Origin: Methylocystis rosea
GTDB taxonomy: Bacteria > Pseudomonadota > Alphaproteobacteria > Rhizobiales > Beijerinckiaceae
Assembly: GCF_003855495.1 (NCBI RefSeq)
Contig: NZ_CP034086.1
Span: 2,269,501 to 2,333,500 of the forward strand
Direction of reading: 5' to 3'
DNA: 64,000 nucleotides
The notes beneath the pieces are model-generated. The model worked only from the letters and a program-made list of their open reading frames with translations, had not been told where the DNA came from and did no database searches. Shown here piece by piece: positions 33,155 to 42,936 of the stretch (position 1 is the stretch's first letter; the number at the start of each line of letters is the position of its first letter). A program made the translations under genes and the position numbers.

Positions 33155-34131
33155 GACGCCTCCATCACTTGCCGAACGCCGTCGACGATGCGATCCACGC
33201 TTGGAATATATTGCTTCTCCAGCTTCGCGAGCGGCACGACCACGTCATAGCCGGTGACCCGCTTGATCGGGGCGAGCAGATAGTAAAGCGCACGCTCAGC
33301 GATTTCCGCGGCGACCTCGGCGCCGAAGCCCGCCGTGCGCGGCGCCTCGTGAACAATGACGCAGCGTCCGGTCTTTTCAACGGAACGCAGAATCGTTTCC
33401 ACATCGAGAGGCTTCAGAGTGGCGACGTCGATCACTTCGATCATCACGCCCTCTTCTTCGAGATTTTCGGCGGCGGCGAGCGTTTCGGGCACCATCGCGC
33501 CCCAGGTGACGACCGTCGCGTCGGCGCCTTCGCGCAGGATGAAGCAGGCGTCGAGCGGCAACTCCACGCCGTCGTCTTCGACCTCTTGGCGGAAGAGACG
33601 ATAGAGGCGCGTGGGCTCGAGGAAGATCACCGGATCGGGATCGCGCACAGACGCCAGAAGCAGCCCGTAGGCTCGGGCGGGGGATGAGGGCGCGACGACG
33701 CGAAGGCCCGGCATGTGCGCGAACATCGCCTCCGGACTTTCGGAATGATGCTCGGGCGCATGAATGCCGGCGCCGCAAGGCGAGCGCAGCACCATTGGAC
33801 AGGTCAGCCGCCCGCGCGTGCGATTGCGCATGCGAGACGCGTGATTGATGATCTGGTCGATGGCCGGATAGATGAAACCGGAAAACTGGATTTCGGCGAC
33901 CGGCTTCAGCCCCATCGCCGCCATGCCGACCGCAACGCCGGCGATGCCGCCTTCCGCCAAGGGCGTGTCGATGACGCGCTCGCGCCCGAAGCGCGCCTGC
34001 AGGCCGTTCGTGGCGCGAAATACGCCGCCATTGACGCCGATGTCCTCGCCAAGCAGGAGGACGTCCTTGTCTTCGCCCATTGCGCGCGCGAGCGCGAGAT
34101 TGACCGCTTCGACAAGAGTGATTTCAGACAT
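33151..34131 (-). CDS. bkdA2: Branched-chain 2-oxoacid dehydrogenase E1 beta
   Basis: A 326-residue transketolase-like beta subunit. Motifs: LLLGEDIGVNGGVFRATNGL, DTPLAEGGIAGVAVGMAAMGLKPVAEIQF, and SPCGAGIHAPEHHSESPEA. The histidines there are typical of branched-chain type E1 beta. The ATG at 34131 is preferred because GGAAAC precedes it and it overlaps the last codons of E1 alpha by 8 bases; twelve further codons are open upstream inside E1 alpha. Confidence 0.92.
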   Translation of the reverse strand: MSEITLVEAVNLALARAMGEDKDVLLLGEDIGVNGGVFRATNGLQARFGRERVIDTPLAEGGIAGVAVGMAAMGLKPVAEIQFSGFIYPAIDQIINHASRMRNRTRGRLTCPMVLRSPCGAGIHAPEHHSESPEAMFAHMPGLRVVAPSSPARAYGLLLASVRDPDPVIFLEPTRLYRLFRQEVEDDGVELPLDACFILREGADATVVTWGAMVPETLAAAENLEEEGVMIEVIDVATLKPLDVETILRSVEKTGRCVIVHEAPRTAGFGAEVAAEIAERALYYLLAPIKRVTGYDVVVPLAKLEKQYIPSVDRIVDGVRQVMEAS

Positions 34132-35233
34132 GACCGTTTCCGTCGCCATTTGCGCTGCGCTGGGCAAATCGTCGCGCTTCCTCGCGCTGCCACTGCAGGG
34201 TATCCGGGAGCTTTGCGTAGAGATGTTCGAACATGGCGTCGGAGTTCAGCGGCGAGGCGTGCAAATAGGCTGCAACCTCGCGATCGACCTCTTCCGCACA
34301 CGCCTTGTGCAGCTCCGCCTCTTGCTCTTTCGACCAGGCGCCTTCGCTCACAAGGTAAGCGCGCAGCCGAGCGATCGGTTCGCGCGTCCACTGCGCGCGC
34401 ACGATTTCGGGATCGCGATAGCGCGATGCGTCGTCGGCGGTGGTGTGATCGCCGAGCCGATAGGTGAGCGCTTCGATCAGCGTCGGTCCGCCGCCCGATC
34501 GCGCCTTGTCGATCGCCCGACGCACCACTTCATGGACCGCAATGACGTCATTGCCGTCGACCTGGCGCCCCTCCATGCCGGCGGCGACGGCCTTTTGCGC
34601 GAGAGTTTCCGCGGCGCTCTCAAGTTCGCGCGGCGTCGATATCGCCCAGCCGTTATTGCAGATGATAAAAACAACAGGCGTCTTCCAGACTCCCGCCATG
34701 TTTAACGCTTCGTAAAAAGCGCCATTGGAGGTGCCGCCGTCGCCGATGAACGTGACGACGACGCGATCCTCCGTCCGTGCCATCAACGCGTATGCCGCGC
34801 CGACCGCCTGCGGGGCCTGCGTGGCGACGGGGACGCAGTTTGGAAAGTCGCCGCGCGCATTTTTGAAGTCGCTGCCGCGCTCGTCGCCGCCCCAATAGAG
34901 CAGACATTCGGACATCGCCATGCCGCGATAGAATTGCGCGGCGTGATCTCGATACGACGGCACGAGCACGTCGCGTTCGTCCATCGCCGCGGCCGCCCCG
35001 ACGCCGATCGCTTCCTGGCCGAGCGCCGACGCGAACGTGCCCAACTGACCGGTGCGTTGAAGACTGATCGCCTTGTTGTCGAAGATTCTGGTTCGCGTCA
35101 TCGCGCGATAGAATCGGAGCAGTCGTTCGATGTCCTTCGCCGACTTGCTCGCCGCCTTGCTGATCTCGCCGCCGGGCGACAACAGCTGAACAAGATCCAT
35201 GTGGAGATCGAAGCCCATCTCAATGTTTCCCAT
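34124..35233 (-). CDS. bkdA1: Branched-chain 2-oxoacid dehydrogenase E1 alpha
   Basis: A 369-residue thiamine-diphosphate subunit. The ThDP motif runs from FIGDGGTSNGAFYEALNMAG to FIICNNGWAIS, and the phosphorylation-loop region is YRLGDHTTADDASRYRD. Together with E1 beta and E2 it oxidises the 2-oxoacids of Leu, Ile and Val to acyl-CoAs. The ATG at 35233 has GGAG 7 bases upstream; the open frame reaches back to 35293. First gene of the operon, divergent from the leucine-type dehydrogenase that would supply its substrates. Confidence 0.92.
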   Translation of the reverse strand: MGNIEMGFDLHMDLVQLLSPGGEISKAASKSAKDIERLLRFYRAMTRTRIFDNKAISLQRTGQLGTFASALGQEAIGVGAAAAMDERDVLVPSYRDHAAQFYRGMAMSECLLYWGGDERGSDFKNARGDFPNCVPVATQAPQAVGAAYALMARTEDRVVVTFIGDGGTSNGAFYEALNMAGVWKTPVVFIICNNGWAISTPRELESAAETLAQKAVAAGMEGRQVDGNDVIAVHEVVRRAIDKARSGGGPTLIEALTYRLGDHTTADDASRYRDPEIVRAQWTREPIARLRAYLVSEGAWSKEQEAELHKACAEEVDREVAAYLHASPLNSDAMFEHLYAKLPDTLQWQREEARRFAQRSANGDGNGHV

Positions 35234-35348
35234 CGCCCCGCTCCTGATGAGCGAATTAGCGCGGCGATACGCGAGGTCACGGCTCTGCGACATTTTTTTT
35301 GGCGATTTCCCGGCGCCGCAGCGCAGGAAAATGGGCCCAGCTACGGGC

Positions 35349-35376
35349 TTGACTGTATAGCCGGCTGTCCAATTTA
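35349..35376 (+). promoter_or_regulatory. Possible promoter for the leucine-type dehydrogenase
   Basis: TTGACT (35349-35354) and AATTTA (35371-35376) are 16 bases apart. The ATG at 35383 starts 6 bases after the putative -10 box, so a transcript from here would be leaderless or nearly so. Only sequence resemblance supports this. Confidence 0.25.
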
Positions 35377-35382
35377 CCGATC

Positions 35383-36504
35383 ATGCCCGCCAAATCGGAA
35401 ATCGATCCCTTCTCCTTTCGAGACGAATTTGGCCCCGCGAAGATCGTCCATATCTGGTCGCCCTCGGTCAAACTACGCGCCGTCGTCGTCATCGACAATG
35501 TCGCCGCAGGTCCCGCCATCGGCGGCACCCGTATGGCGCCGGACGTCAGCGTCACGGAGTGCTTCCGACTCGCCCGGGCGATGACTTTGAAGAACGCGGC
35601 CTGCGGATTGCCGCACGGCGGCGCAAAATCCGTGATTTTCGGCGATCCCGATATGGCGCAGGCCGACAAAGAACGGCTCATTCGCGTGTTCGCCAAATCC
35701 ATTGAGCAGCTCGTCGACTATATTCCCGGACCCGACATGGGCACGGACGAGACGGCGATGGCCTGGGTGCATGACGAAATCGGCCGCTCGGTCGGTCTCC
35801 CGGCTGAGATTGGCGGCATTCCTCTCGATGAAATCGGAGCCACGGGTTTTGGCGTCATGATCGCCGCGTGCGCAGCCGCGCCCTTCGCCGATGTTTCGCT
35901 ACGCGGCGCGCGCATCGTCGTGCAGGGGTTTGGCGCCGTGGGCATACACGCTGCGCGGTTTCTGGCCAGCAAAGGCGCGCGAATGGTCGGCGTGTCCGAC
36001 AGCCGCGGCGCGGTGGCTGACGAGGATGGGCTCGATATCGAGGCGCTCACCGCGCTGAAGCGCCAGGGCAAGAGCGTTGGCGACCTGGAGCGCGCGCGCG
36101 CCGTCGACCCTGAGTCGCTCATCGCCTTGCCTTGCGAGATCTTCATTCCGGCCGCACGCCCGGACGTGCTGCGCGCGGACAATGTCGACATGCTCGACTG
36201 TAAATTGGTGGTGCAGGGCGCGAACATTCCCGCCACCGCCGAGGCGGAACGCATGATGTTCGCGCGAGGAATCGTCAGCGTGCCGGATTTCATCGCCAAC
36301 GCCGGCGGCGTGATCTGCGCGAGCATTGAATACAGCGGCGGCGGCGAAGCGGCGGCCTTCGCGGCGATAGAGGAGAAAATCGGCCGGAACACGCGGCTCA
36401 CGCTGGAGCGGTCGCGCGCCGAGAGCGCTTCTCCTATCGACGCCGCGATGGAACTTTCGACCGACCGGCTGCGCAAGATCATGCAGCTGAGGCGCTGGGG
36501 CTAG
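35383..36504 (+). CDS. ldh: Leu/Val/Phe-type amino acid dehydrogenase
   Basis: A 373-residue member of the Glu/Leu/Phe/Val dehydrogenase family, in the short class typical of leucine and valine dehydrogenases. Catalytic lysines are Lys70 (AMTLKNAACG) and Lys82 (GGAKSVIF), with GPAIGGTRM for substrate binding and the NAD motif VVQGFGAVGIHAA. PDFIANAGGVICASIEY is conserved. It oxidatively deaminates branched-chain amino acids to 2-oxoacids, which feed the divergent BCKDH operon. Substrate preference cannot be fixed from sequence; the neighbours make branched-chain substrates likely. Overlaps the convergent thiolase by 4 bases. Confidence 0.87.
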   Translation: MPAKSEIDPFSFRDEFGPAKIVHIWSPSVKLRAVVVIDNVAAGPAIGGTRMAPDVSVTECFRLARAMTLKNAACGLPHGGAKSVIFGDPDMAQADKERLIRVFAKSIEQLVDYIPGPDMGTDETAMAWVHDEIGRSVGLPAEIGGIPLDEIGATGFGVMIAACAAAPFADVSLRGARIVVQGFGAVGIHAARFLASKGARMVGVSDSRGAVADEDGLDIEALTALKRQGKSVGDLERARAVDPESLIALPCEIFIPAARPDVLRADNVDMLDCKLVVQGANIPATAEAERMMFARGIVSVPDFIANAGGVICASIEYSGGGEAAAFAAIEEKIGRNTRLTLERSRAESASPIDAAMELSTDRLRKIMQLRRWG

Positions 36505-37691
36505 CCCAACCGTTCGATCGCCATCGCGGTAGCTTCTCCGCCGCCGATGCAGAGCGCCGCCACGCCCCTTTTTAGGCCTTTAGCCTCCAGAGCGGCGAGA
36601 AGCGTGACGATGATCCGTGCGCCCGACGCGCCGATCGGATGGCCAAGGGCGCAGGCGCCGCCATGGACATTCACCTTCTCATGCGGCAAGTCGAGTTCGC
36701 GCATCGCCGCCATGGCGACGACGGCGAACGCCTCATTGATCTCAAAGAGGTCGACGTCGCGCGCCGCCCAGCCCACCCGGTCCAGGAGTTTACGGATCGC
36801 TTCGATCGGCATGACGGAAAAGCGGCTCGGCGCGCCCGCGACGGTGACGTAATCGCGAATGATGGCGAGCGGCGTCGCGCCGGCGCGCTCGGCCTCGTCG
36901 ACGCGCATCAGGGCGAGCGCCGCCGCGCCGTCCGATATCGCGCTGGCGTTGGCGGCGGTGATCGTGCCGTCCTCCCTGAAGGCGGGTTTCAGGCGGGCGA
37001 TATCCTGCGCCTTGGCGTTGCCGGGCAGCTCGTCGCTGGCGATGGCGCGCGCGTTGGCGCCTTTTCCCAGCGTTATGGGCGCGATCTCCTGCGCAAAAGA
37101 GTCGTCGCTCGTCGCGCGTTGGGCGCGCGCTAGCGACGTCGACGCATATTGGTCCTGCATCTCGCGGGTAAATTGATACTCCGTCGCGCAATCCTCCGCG
37201 AAGGAGCCCATCAGCCGACCCTTTTCGTAGGCGTCCTCCAGCCCATCCAGAAACATGTGATCGAGGACCTTGCGGTGTCCCATTCGATAACCGGTGCGCG
37301 CGCGATCGAGCAGATAAGGCGCGTTGCTCATGCTCTCCATGCCGCCGGCGACCGCGATCCGCGCGCCTCCAACAGCGAGCTGGTCGCTCGCGAGCATCAC
37401 CGCCTTCATTCCAGAGCCGCACATTTTGTTGATGGTGACGGCGCCCGTCGTCTCCGGCAACCCGGCGCCGAGCGCCGCCTGCCGCGCCGGGGCCTGGCCA
37501 ATGCCTGCCGAAAGCACGCAGCCCATGACGACTTCATCGATGTCGTTCGGCGCCAGGCCGGCGCGGGTCACGGCCGCCTCGATGGCGTACGCGCCGAGCT
37601 GCGGCGCGGAGACGTCCTTCAATTCTCCCAGAAACGCGCCGATCGGGGTGCGCGCGGCGCCTACGATGGCGACCGGTGCGGCAGCGCTCAT
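36501..37691 (-). CDS. Acetyl-CoA acetyltransferase (thiolase)
   Basis: A 396-residue thiolase with the acyl-carrying Cys91 (NKMCGSGMKAV), the histidine motif GGACALGHPIGASGARI and the second cysteine in ALCIGGGEA. In this block it can split acetoacetyl-CoA from leucine breakdown or 2-methylacetoacetyl-CoA from isoleucine. It could equally be a general biosynthetic thiolase (PhaA/AtoB type). It leads towards no other gene, as it converges on ldh; the hydrolase gene lies 25 bases upstream on the same strand. Confidence 0.93.
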   Translation of the reverse strand: MSAAAPVAIVGAARTPIGAFLGELKDVSAPQLGAYAIEAAVTRAGLAPNDIDEVVMGCVLSAGIGQAPARQAALGAGLPETTGAVTINKMCGSGMKAVMLASDQLAVGGARIAVAGGMESMSNAPYLLDRARTGYRMGHRKVLDHMFLDGLEDAYEKGRLMGSFAEDCATEYQFTREMQDQYASTSLARAQRATSDDSFAQEIAPITLGKGANARAIASDELPGNAKAQDIARLKPAFREDGTITAANASAISDGAAALALMRVDEAERAGATPLAIIRDYVTVAGAPSRFSVMPIEAIRKLLDRVGWAARDVDLFEINEAFAVVAMAAMRELDLPHEKVNVHGGACALGHPIGASGARIIVTLLAALEAKGLKRGVAALCIGGGEATAMAIERLG

Positions 37692-37716
37692 GACAATCTC
37701 CTCATCGGCTGGCGAG

Positions 37717-38790
37717 CTAACCCCTCCAAGCGGAATATGGGGTTGAATCCCAACTTTTGAACGCCGGCAGCGGCGTGTCGTCCCCGGCGAGAATGTCTTC
37801 GACGGTTTCGTCGCTCACCGCGTCGAGCCGGTCCGGGGACCATTTCGGGCGCCGGTCCTTGTCGATGATCGCGGCGCGGATGCCTTCATAAAGATCGTGG
37901 GTCGCCAGCATGCGGCACGCCGCCTCGAATTCATTCGTCAGACACGTCTCGACGTCAGGCGCTCCCGCGGCGCGCAGCAGCAATGCGCGCGTCACTTTCA
38001 ACGCCGTCGGCGACTTCGCGCTGATGTCCTCCGCCGCGCGCAAAGAGAATTCAGACCCTTCGCGCTCGAAGGCGGCGATAATGTCGTCCACTTGATCATG
38101 CGCCGTCGCTGCAGCGAGCAACGGCCTGTGCAGCGAGAGCCGGCCGTTCCCTGGGTGGCGGGCGAGGCGCCGCAACGCAACATCGACGTCTTCGGCGGCT
38201 CCTATCGTCGCCAGCGCGTCGATCAGCGGCGAAATGTCCTCTGCATGAATTAGAACATCCGCAAGACCGGCCTCGATCGCGTCCGCCGCCGCCACCGACG
38301 TCGCCGAAAGCGCCAGATAGGCGCCGATTTCGCGCGCTCTCGAAAGAAGCCAGGTCGCGCCCACATCAGGAAAGAATCCGATGCCAACCTCCGGCATCGC
38401 GACGCGGCTTCGCTCCGTGACCACTCGCCGGTTGCCATGCGCAGATATGCCCACGCCGCCGCCCATCACGACGCCATCCATGATCACGACATAGGGCTTG
38501 GGAAAGGAGGCGATGCGGGCGTTCAGCTCATATTCCTCGCGCCAAAAATCGGCGAACAGCCGCTTTTGTGCGGGCTCCAGCTCGTAGAGAATCCTCACGT
38601 CGCCGCCGGCGCACAGACCGCGATCGCCGGCGCCCGTGACGAGCACGGCGCAAATGCTCGCGTCGCCCCCGAAGTCGTCAAGCGCGCGCCGGAACTCTCG
38701 CACCATCGGCAGCGTCAGCGTGTTGAGCGCCTGTGGCCTGTTGAGGAGGATGCGTCCGAGACGGCCCTCTCGCGAAGCGATGAGATCCAT
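37717..38790 (-). CDS. 3-hydroxyisobutyryl-CoA hydrolase
   Basis: A 357-residue crotonase-fold enzyme, longer than true enoyl-CoA hydratases, as expected for HIBCH-type hydrolases. Oxyanion-hole motifs are GGDVRILYE and MGGGVGISAHGNRRV; MPEVGIGFFPDVGATWLLSR is characteristic of the hydrolase branch, as is the C-terminal RAAIIDKDRRPKWSP. It releases free 3-hydroxyisobutyrate, the substrate of MmsB, from its CoA ester in valine degradation. It is 4 bases downstream of the acyl-CoA dehydrogenase stop. Confidence 0.9.
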   Translation of the reverse strand: MDLIASREGRLGRILLNRPQALNTLTLPMVREFRRALDDFGGDASICAVLVTGAGDRGLCAGGDVRILYELEPAQKRLFADFWREEYELNARIASFPKPYVVIMDGVVMGGGVGISAHGNRRVVTERSRVAMPEVGIGFFPDVGATWLLSRAREIGAYLALSATSVAAADAIEAGLADVLIHAEDISPLIDALATIGAAEDVDVALRRLARHPGNGRLSLHRPLLAAATAHDQVDDIIAAFEREGSEFSLRAAEDISAKSPTALKVTRALLLRAAGAPDVETCLTNEFEAACRMLATHDLYEGIRAAIIDKDRRPKWSPDRLDAVSDETVEDILAGDDTPLPAFKSWDSTPYSAWRG

Positions 38791-38794
38791 ATGC

Positions 38795-39946
38795 TTACTT
38801 CAGTAGCGAGCGTGCGATGATGACGCGCATGATTTCATTCGTTCCCTCCAGAATCTGATGGACGCGAAGGTCGCGAACAATCTTCTCGACGCCATATTCG
38901 CTAAGATATCCGTAGCCGCCATGCAATTGCAGCGCCTCATTGGCGACTGTGAAGCCGGCGTCGGTCACGACGCGCTTGGCCATGGCGCATAGCGTCGTGG
39001 CGTCTGGCGCCTTGACGTCAAGCGCCGCCGCCGCGCGCCAAAGGAATGTGCGCGAGACTTCAAGCTGCGTCGCCATATCCGCGAGCCGGAACTGCAGCGC
39101 CTGAAATTCGTCGAGGGCGCGCCCGAACGCCTTGCGGCTCGCCATGTAGCGCAGACTATGGTCGAAGGCCGATTGGGCGCCGCCAAGCGAACAGGCGGCG
39201 ATGTTGAGCCGCCCGCCGTCGAGCGCGGCCATGGCGATCTTGAATCCGTCGCCCTCGCGTCCGATGAGATTATCGGCCGGCACGCGGCAGTCGTCGAAGA
39301 TGACGGCCCGCGTCGGCTGGGCGTTCCATCCCATTTTTCGCTCGAGCGCGCCGAAACTTAGGCCTGGCGCGCCGCCCTCGACGACGAAGGCCGAAATGCC
39401 TTGCGGCCCCGACTCGCCGGTACGCGCCATGACCACATAGAGATGGTCGGCGCCGCCCGCGCCGGCGCCCGAGATAAACTGTTTCGCGCCATTCAAGACG
39501 TAGTGATCGCCGCTGCGCCGCGCCTGCGTGCGTAGCGCCGCAGCATCCGAACCGCTGCCCGATTCCGTCAGGCAGTAGCTCGAGAGAACCTCCATCGTCG
39601 CGAGCCCTGGCAGCCATGCGTTGATCTGGCGTTCGGTTCCGAAAGCGTCGATCAGGGCCGCGCACATATTGTGAATCGAGAGATAGGCGGCGATCGTGGG
39701 GCAACCCATTGCGAGCGCCTCGAAGATCAGCACGCCGTCAAAGCGCGTCAGCCCGGCGCCGCCGGACGCCTCTCGCACAAAGATCGCCGCCATGCCGAGC
39801 GCCGCGGCCTCACGCAGCGTGTCTGTCGGAAAGACATGCTCGCGGTCCCAATCGAGAGCAAAGGGCGCAAGGCGATCGCGTCCGAAGTCCCGCGCCAATT
39901 CACGAATGGCTTGCTGCTCGGCGCTCAATTCGAAATAGGACGACAT
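38795..39946 (-). CDS. Acyl-CoA dehydrogenase, isobutyryl-CoA type
   Basis: A 383-residue flavoenzyme of the acyl-CoA dehydrogenase family. Motifs: YCLTESGSGSDAAAL, the FAD region KQFISGAGAGG, and the C-terminal QLHGGYGYLSEYGVEKIVRDLRVHQILEGTNEIMR. Context between HIBCH hydrolase and the leucine genes points to isobutyryl-CoA dehydrogenase, the valine-pathway enzyme; 2-methylbutyryl-CoA is also possible. The ATG at 39946 is taken; a GTG at 39958 would add four residues. Confidence 0.88.
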   Translation of the reverse strand: MSSYFELSAEQQAIRELARDFGRDRLAPFALDWDREHVFPTDTLREAAALGMAAIFVREASGGAGLTRFDGVLIFEALAMGCPTIAAYLSIHNMCAALIDAFGTERQINAWLPGLATMEVLSSYCLTESGSGSDAAALRTQARRSGDHYVLNGAKQFISGAGAGGADHLYVVMARTGESGPQGISAFVVEGGAPGLSFGALERKMGWNAQPTRAVIFDDCRVPADNLIGREGDGFKIAMAALDGGRLNIAACSLGGAQSAFDHSLRYMASRKAFGRALDEFQALQFRLADMATQLEVSRTFLWRAAAALDVKAPDATTLCAMAKRVVTDAGFTVANEALQLHGGYGYLSEYGVEKIVRDLRVHQILEGTNEIMRVIIARSLLK

Positions 39947-39972
39947 TCGGCCATTCACCGCAATTGTTGACG

Positions 39973-40932
39973 TTAATCTGTCGCGTCGAAGCTTTTTGGC
40001 AAGTCAGCGTCGCAAGGGGCTTCGGTCGGATCGCCGCATCTGGCGGCATAGGCTTGCGCCACGCGACTCGCCGGCGCGCGCTTCAACTCGCGGCAGGCGA
40101 AAGCTCCGGCCTCCAAGAGTCGATCGAGCGACACGCCGGTTTCGACGTCCATTCGCTCAAGCATATAGACGACGTCCTCGGTCGCGACATTTCCGGCGGC
40201 GCCGGGCGCGAAAGGACACCCGCCAAGGCCGGCCAGCGAACTGTCGACAACGCTGACGCCGACTTCGAGGCACGCGAAAATATTGGCGAGCGCCTGTCCG
40301 TAGGTGTCGTGAAAATGCACCGCGATTTTGTCGAGCGGCGCGACGCGCGCCACTCTTTCGACCATTCGGCGGGCGGGCAGCGGCGCGCCGACGCCGATCG
40401 TATCGCCGAGCGAGACCTCGAAGCAGCCCATGTCGAGGAGCGCGCCGGCTACCGACGCAACTCGGCCGCTATCGACATCTCCTTCGTAAGGACAGCCTAA
40501 GACGCAGGAAATATAGCCGCGGGCCATGACGCCGTATCGCCGGGCTTCCGCGACGACTTTGGCGTATCGCGTGAGACTTTCCTCGATCGAGCAATTGATA
40601 TTGCGCTTTGAAAACGTCTCCGACGCCGCAGCGAACACGGCGATCTCGTCCGCCCCGGCGGAAAGCGCCGCCGCGAGTCCGCGCAGGTTTGGAACCAGCA
40701 CGCTCAGCCGCACATTTTGCCTTGGCGCAAGCGCAAGAGTTTCATCCGTATGCGCCATCTGCGGCACGGCCGTAGGGGAGACGAAACTTCCGGCTTCGAT
40801 GCGCGAAAGCCCCGCGGCCGCAAGACGGCGGATGAGTTCGGCCCGGATCTGCGGCGACAGCATCACCTTCTCATTCTGCAGGCCGTCGCGTGGGCCGACC
40901 TCCACGATGTTGACATGTGCCGGAACGCTCAC
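39973..40932 (-). CDS. mvaB: Hydroxymethylglutaryl-CoA lyase
   Basis: A 319-residue TIM-barrel lyase that cuts HMG-CoA into acetoacetate and acetyl-CoA, the last leucine-specific step. It starts VNIVEVGPRDGLQNEK, with metal ligands in VHFHDTYGQALAN, and has the catalytic-cysteine signature GLGGCPFAPGAAGNVATED. The GTG at 40932 overlaps the carboxylase alpha stop as GTGA, so translation is probably coupled; longer starts lie inside that gene and are rejected. Confidence 0.94.
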   Translation of the reverse strand: MSVPAHVNIVEVGPRDGLQNEKVMLSPQIRAELIRRLAAAGLSRIEAGSFVSPTAVPQMAHTDETLALAPRQNVRLSVLVPNLRGLAAALSAGADEIAVFAAASETFSKRNINCSIEESLTRYAKVVAEARRYGVMARGYISCVLGCPYEGDVDSGRVASVAGALLDMGCFEVSLGDTIGVGAPLPARRMVERVARVAPLDKIAVHFHDTYGQALANIFACLEVGVSVVDSSLAGLGGCPFAPGAAGNVATEDVVYMLERMDVETGVSLDRLLEAGAFACRELKRAPASRVAQAYAARCGDPTEAPCDADLPKSFDATD

Positions 40933-42935
40933 TCCTCGTCCTTTCGCAGGATCGTGACGAGTTCGGCGCCTTCGATCGCCATGTCGCCCGCTTCGCACGC
41001 CACGCTTTTGACGACGCCATCGTGCGGCGCGGCCATCGCGATCTCCATTTTCATCGCCTCCAGAACGACGAGAGTCTCGCCTTTGCTGACGGCGTCGCCC
41101 GATTTCACCGCAACTCGCGTGACGGTCGCCGGCATCGGGGCCAGCACGCGTTCGTCAGATGGTCCTTCGCTTTGCGAGGAGGTTGCCGCTTTCGCCCAGT
41201 GGATCACATAGTTCTTCCCGCGCAGAATGACGACAAGGCCATTATCCAACGCGACTGTTGAGACTTCGTGCTTCACTCCATCCACAAGCAACGAGAGGCG
41301 ACCTGCGACAGTTTGAACGCCAACTTCCGTGACCGCGTCGCCAAAGTTCAGCAGGAAGCCGCCGTCCTGCGGACGCATGATTTGTGCAACAAGCGTCCGG
41401 CCCGCCTGCGTCACCCTGAGCTCATGATCGGCGCACTCATAGAGCCGCCACGCGTCCGTTCCGGCCCAGGGCGACCAATCGTCGCCCAGCGATCTACTCG
41501 CTTCAAGCGCGGAGCGCCGAGAGTCGGCCAGCAAAACCGCTGCCGCCGCCGCAAGAAGGACGCGGTCCGAATCCGTGCTCGGAGCCGCGGCGCACGTCAG
41601 CATAGCGATATTGCTCCCGACATATTCCGTGTCGTAATCGCCGGCCGCCATCCCGTCGCTCTTCGAGATCGCCCGCAGCAGATCGAGATTTGTGGCGACG
41701 CCAACGATTTCGACCTCTTCTAGCCCCGCCTGCAGGCGACGCAACGCCTGCTCGCGATTTTCGCCGAAGACGATGAGTTTCGCCAACAGCGAATCATAAT
41801 AGGGCGTGACGCGATCCCCGGCGCGCACGCCTGAGTCGATGCGCAAGAAAGGCGCTTGCCGCGGCGCGCGGAAGTGGGCGATTTCCCCAACCGAAGGCAT
41901 GAACCCGCGCGCGGGATCTTCCGCGCAGATCCGCGCTTCAATTGCGCAGCCGCTCATCCTCAGCTCGCTCTGCGTCAAGGGAAGCGGCGCGCCACAGGCG
42001 ACGCGCAACTGCCATTCGACGAGATCCTGCTTCGAGACCATCTCGGTGACAGGATGTTCGACCTGAAGCCGCGTGTTCATCTCGAGAAAATAGAAGTGGT
42101 CTTCTCCGACGAGAAATTCGACCGTGCCTGCGCCGGTGTAGCCAGCGGCTCGGGAGGCGCGGATCGCCGCGTCGCTCATCTGCGCGCGTAACGAGGGCGT
42201 CAGACCGGGCGCGGGCGTCTCTTCAATAATTTTTTGATGGCGGCGCTGCATCGAACAGTCGCGCTCAAGGAAAGAAACGACGTTGCCGTGAGAGTCCGCG
42301 AAAATCTGGATTTCGACGTGCTTATAGCCGGAGAAATATTTCTCGATGAACAGCGTGTCATCCCCGAAGGCGGCGCCCGCTTCGCGCCGCGCGCTTTCGA
42401 TCGCGGCGGACAACTCCTCAGGCGCGCGCACGATGCGCATGCCCCTTCCGCCGCCGCCGGCGGACGCCTTCACGAGCAATGGAAGACCGATGGCGCGCGC
42501 CGCTTCGAACAATTCAGCGTCGTCGCCGCCTGATGCCCCCGGCGCCACAGGCACCCCTGCACGCATCATCGCAGCCTTGGCCTCGCTCTTGGAGCCAAGT
42601 AGCCGCATGGCGTGGGGCGGAGGCCCGACGAAGATCAGACCGTTCGCCGAACAGGCTTCGGCGAAGTCCGCATTCTCGGCCAGGAATCCGTAGCCCGGAT
42701 GTATGGCGTCCGCCCCGCTACGTCGGGCGACCTCGATGATCTTCCCGATCGACAGATAGCTGTCGCGCGCCGGCGCGGGTCCGAGAAGATAGGCTTCATC
42801 GGCAAGTTCGACATGCAGCGCATGCGCATCAGCTTCGGAGTAGACGGCGACCGATGTGACGCCCAATCTTTTCGCCGTGCGCATTATTCGGCAAGCGATC
42901 TCGCCGCGGTTCGCGATGAGGAGCTTGCGCATCAT
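40929..42935 (-). CDS. mccA: 3-methylcrotonyl-CoA carboxylase, biotin-carrying alpha subunit
   Basis: A 668-residue subunit. It starts MMRKLLIANRGEIACRI and holds the biotin carboxylase domain (GYGFLAENADFAEA, ATP loop KASAGGGGRGMR, EMNTRLQVEHPVTE), the linking BT domain, and a C-terminal biotin carrier domain with the biotinyl lysine in LEAMKMEIAM. Size and context with MccB, the hydratase and HMG-CoA lyase identify the leucine enzyme rather than propionyl-CoA carboxylase. The start at 42935 (or 42932) is immediately after the hydratase stop; upstream open codons lie inside that gene. Confidence 0.93.
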   Translation of the reverse strand: MMRKLLIANRGEIACRIMRTAKRLGVTSVAVYSEADAHALHVELADEAYLLGPAPARDSYLSIGKIIEVARRSGADAIHPGYGFLAENADFAEACSANGLIFVGPPPHAMRLLGSKSEAKAAMMRAGVPVAPGASGGDDAELFEAARAIGLPLLVKASAGGGGRGMRIVRAPEELSAAIESARREAGAAFGDDTLFIEKYFSGYKHVEIQIFADSHGNVVSFLERDCSMQRRHQKIIEETPAPGLTPSLRAQMSDAAIRASRAAGYTGAGTVEFLVGEDHFYFLEMNTRLQVEHPVTEMVSKQDLVEWQLRVACGAPLPLTQSELRMSGCAIEARICAEDPARGFMPSVGEIAHFRAPRQAPFLRIDSGVRAGDRVTPYYDSLLAKLIVFGENREQALRRLQAGLEEVEIVGVATNLDLLRAISKSDGMAAGDYDTEYVGSNIAMLTCAAAPSTDSDRVLLAAAAAVLLADSRRSALEASRSLGDDWSPWAGTDAWRLYECADHELRVTQAGRTLVAQIMRPQDGGFLLNFGDAVTEVGVQTVAGRLSLLVDGVKHEVSTVALDNGLVVILRGKNYVIHWAKAATSSQSEGPSDERVLAPMPATVTRVAVKSGDAVSKGETLVVLEAMKMEIAMAAPHDGVVKSVACEAGDMAIEGAELVTILRKDEE

Positions 42936-42936
42936 C

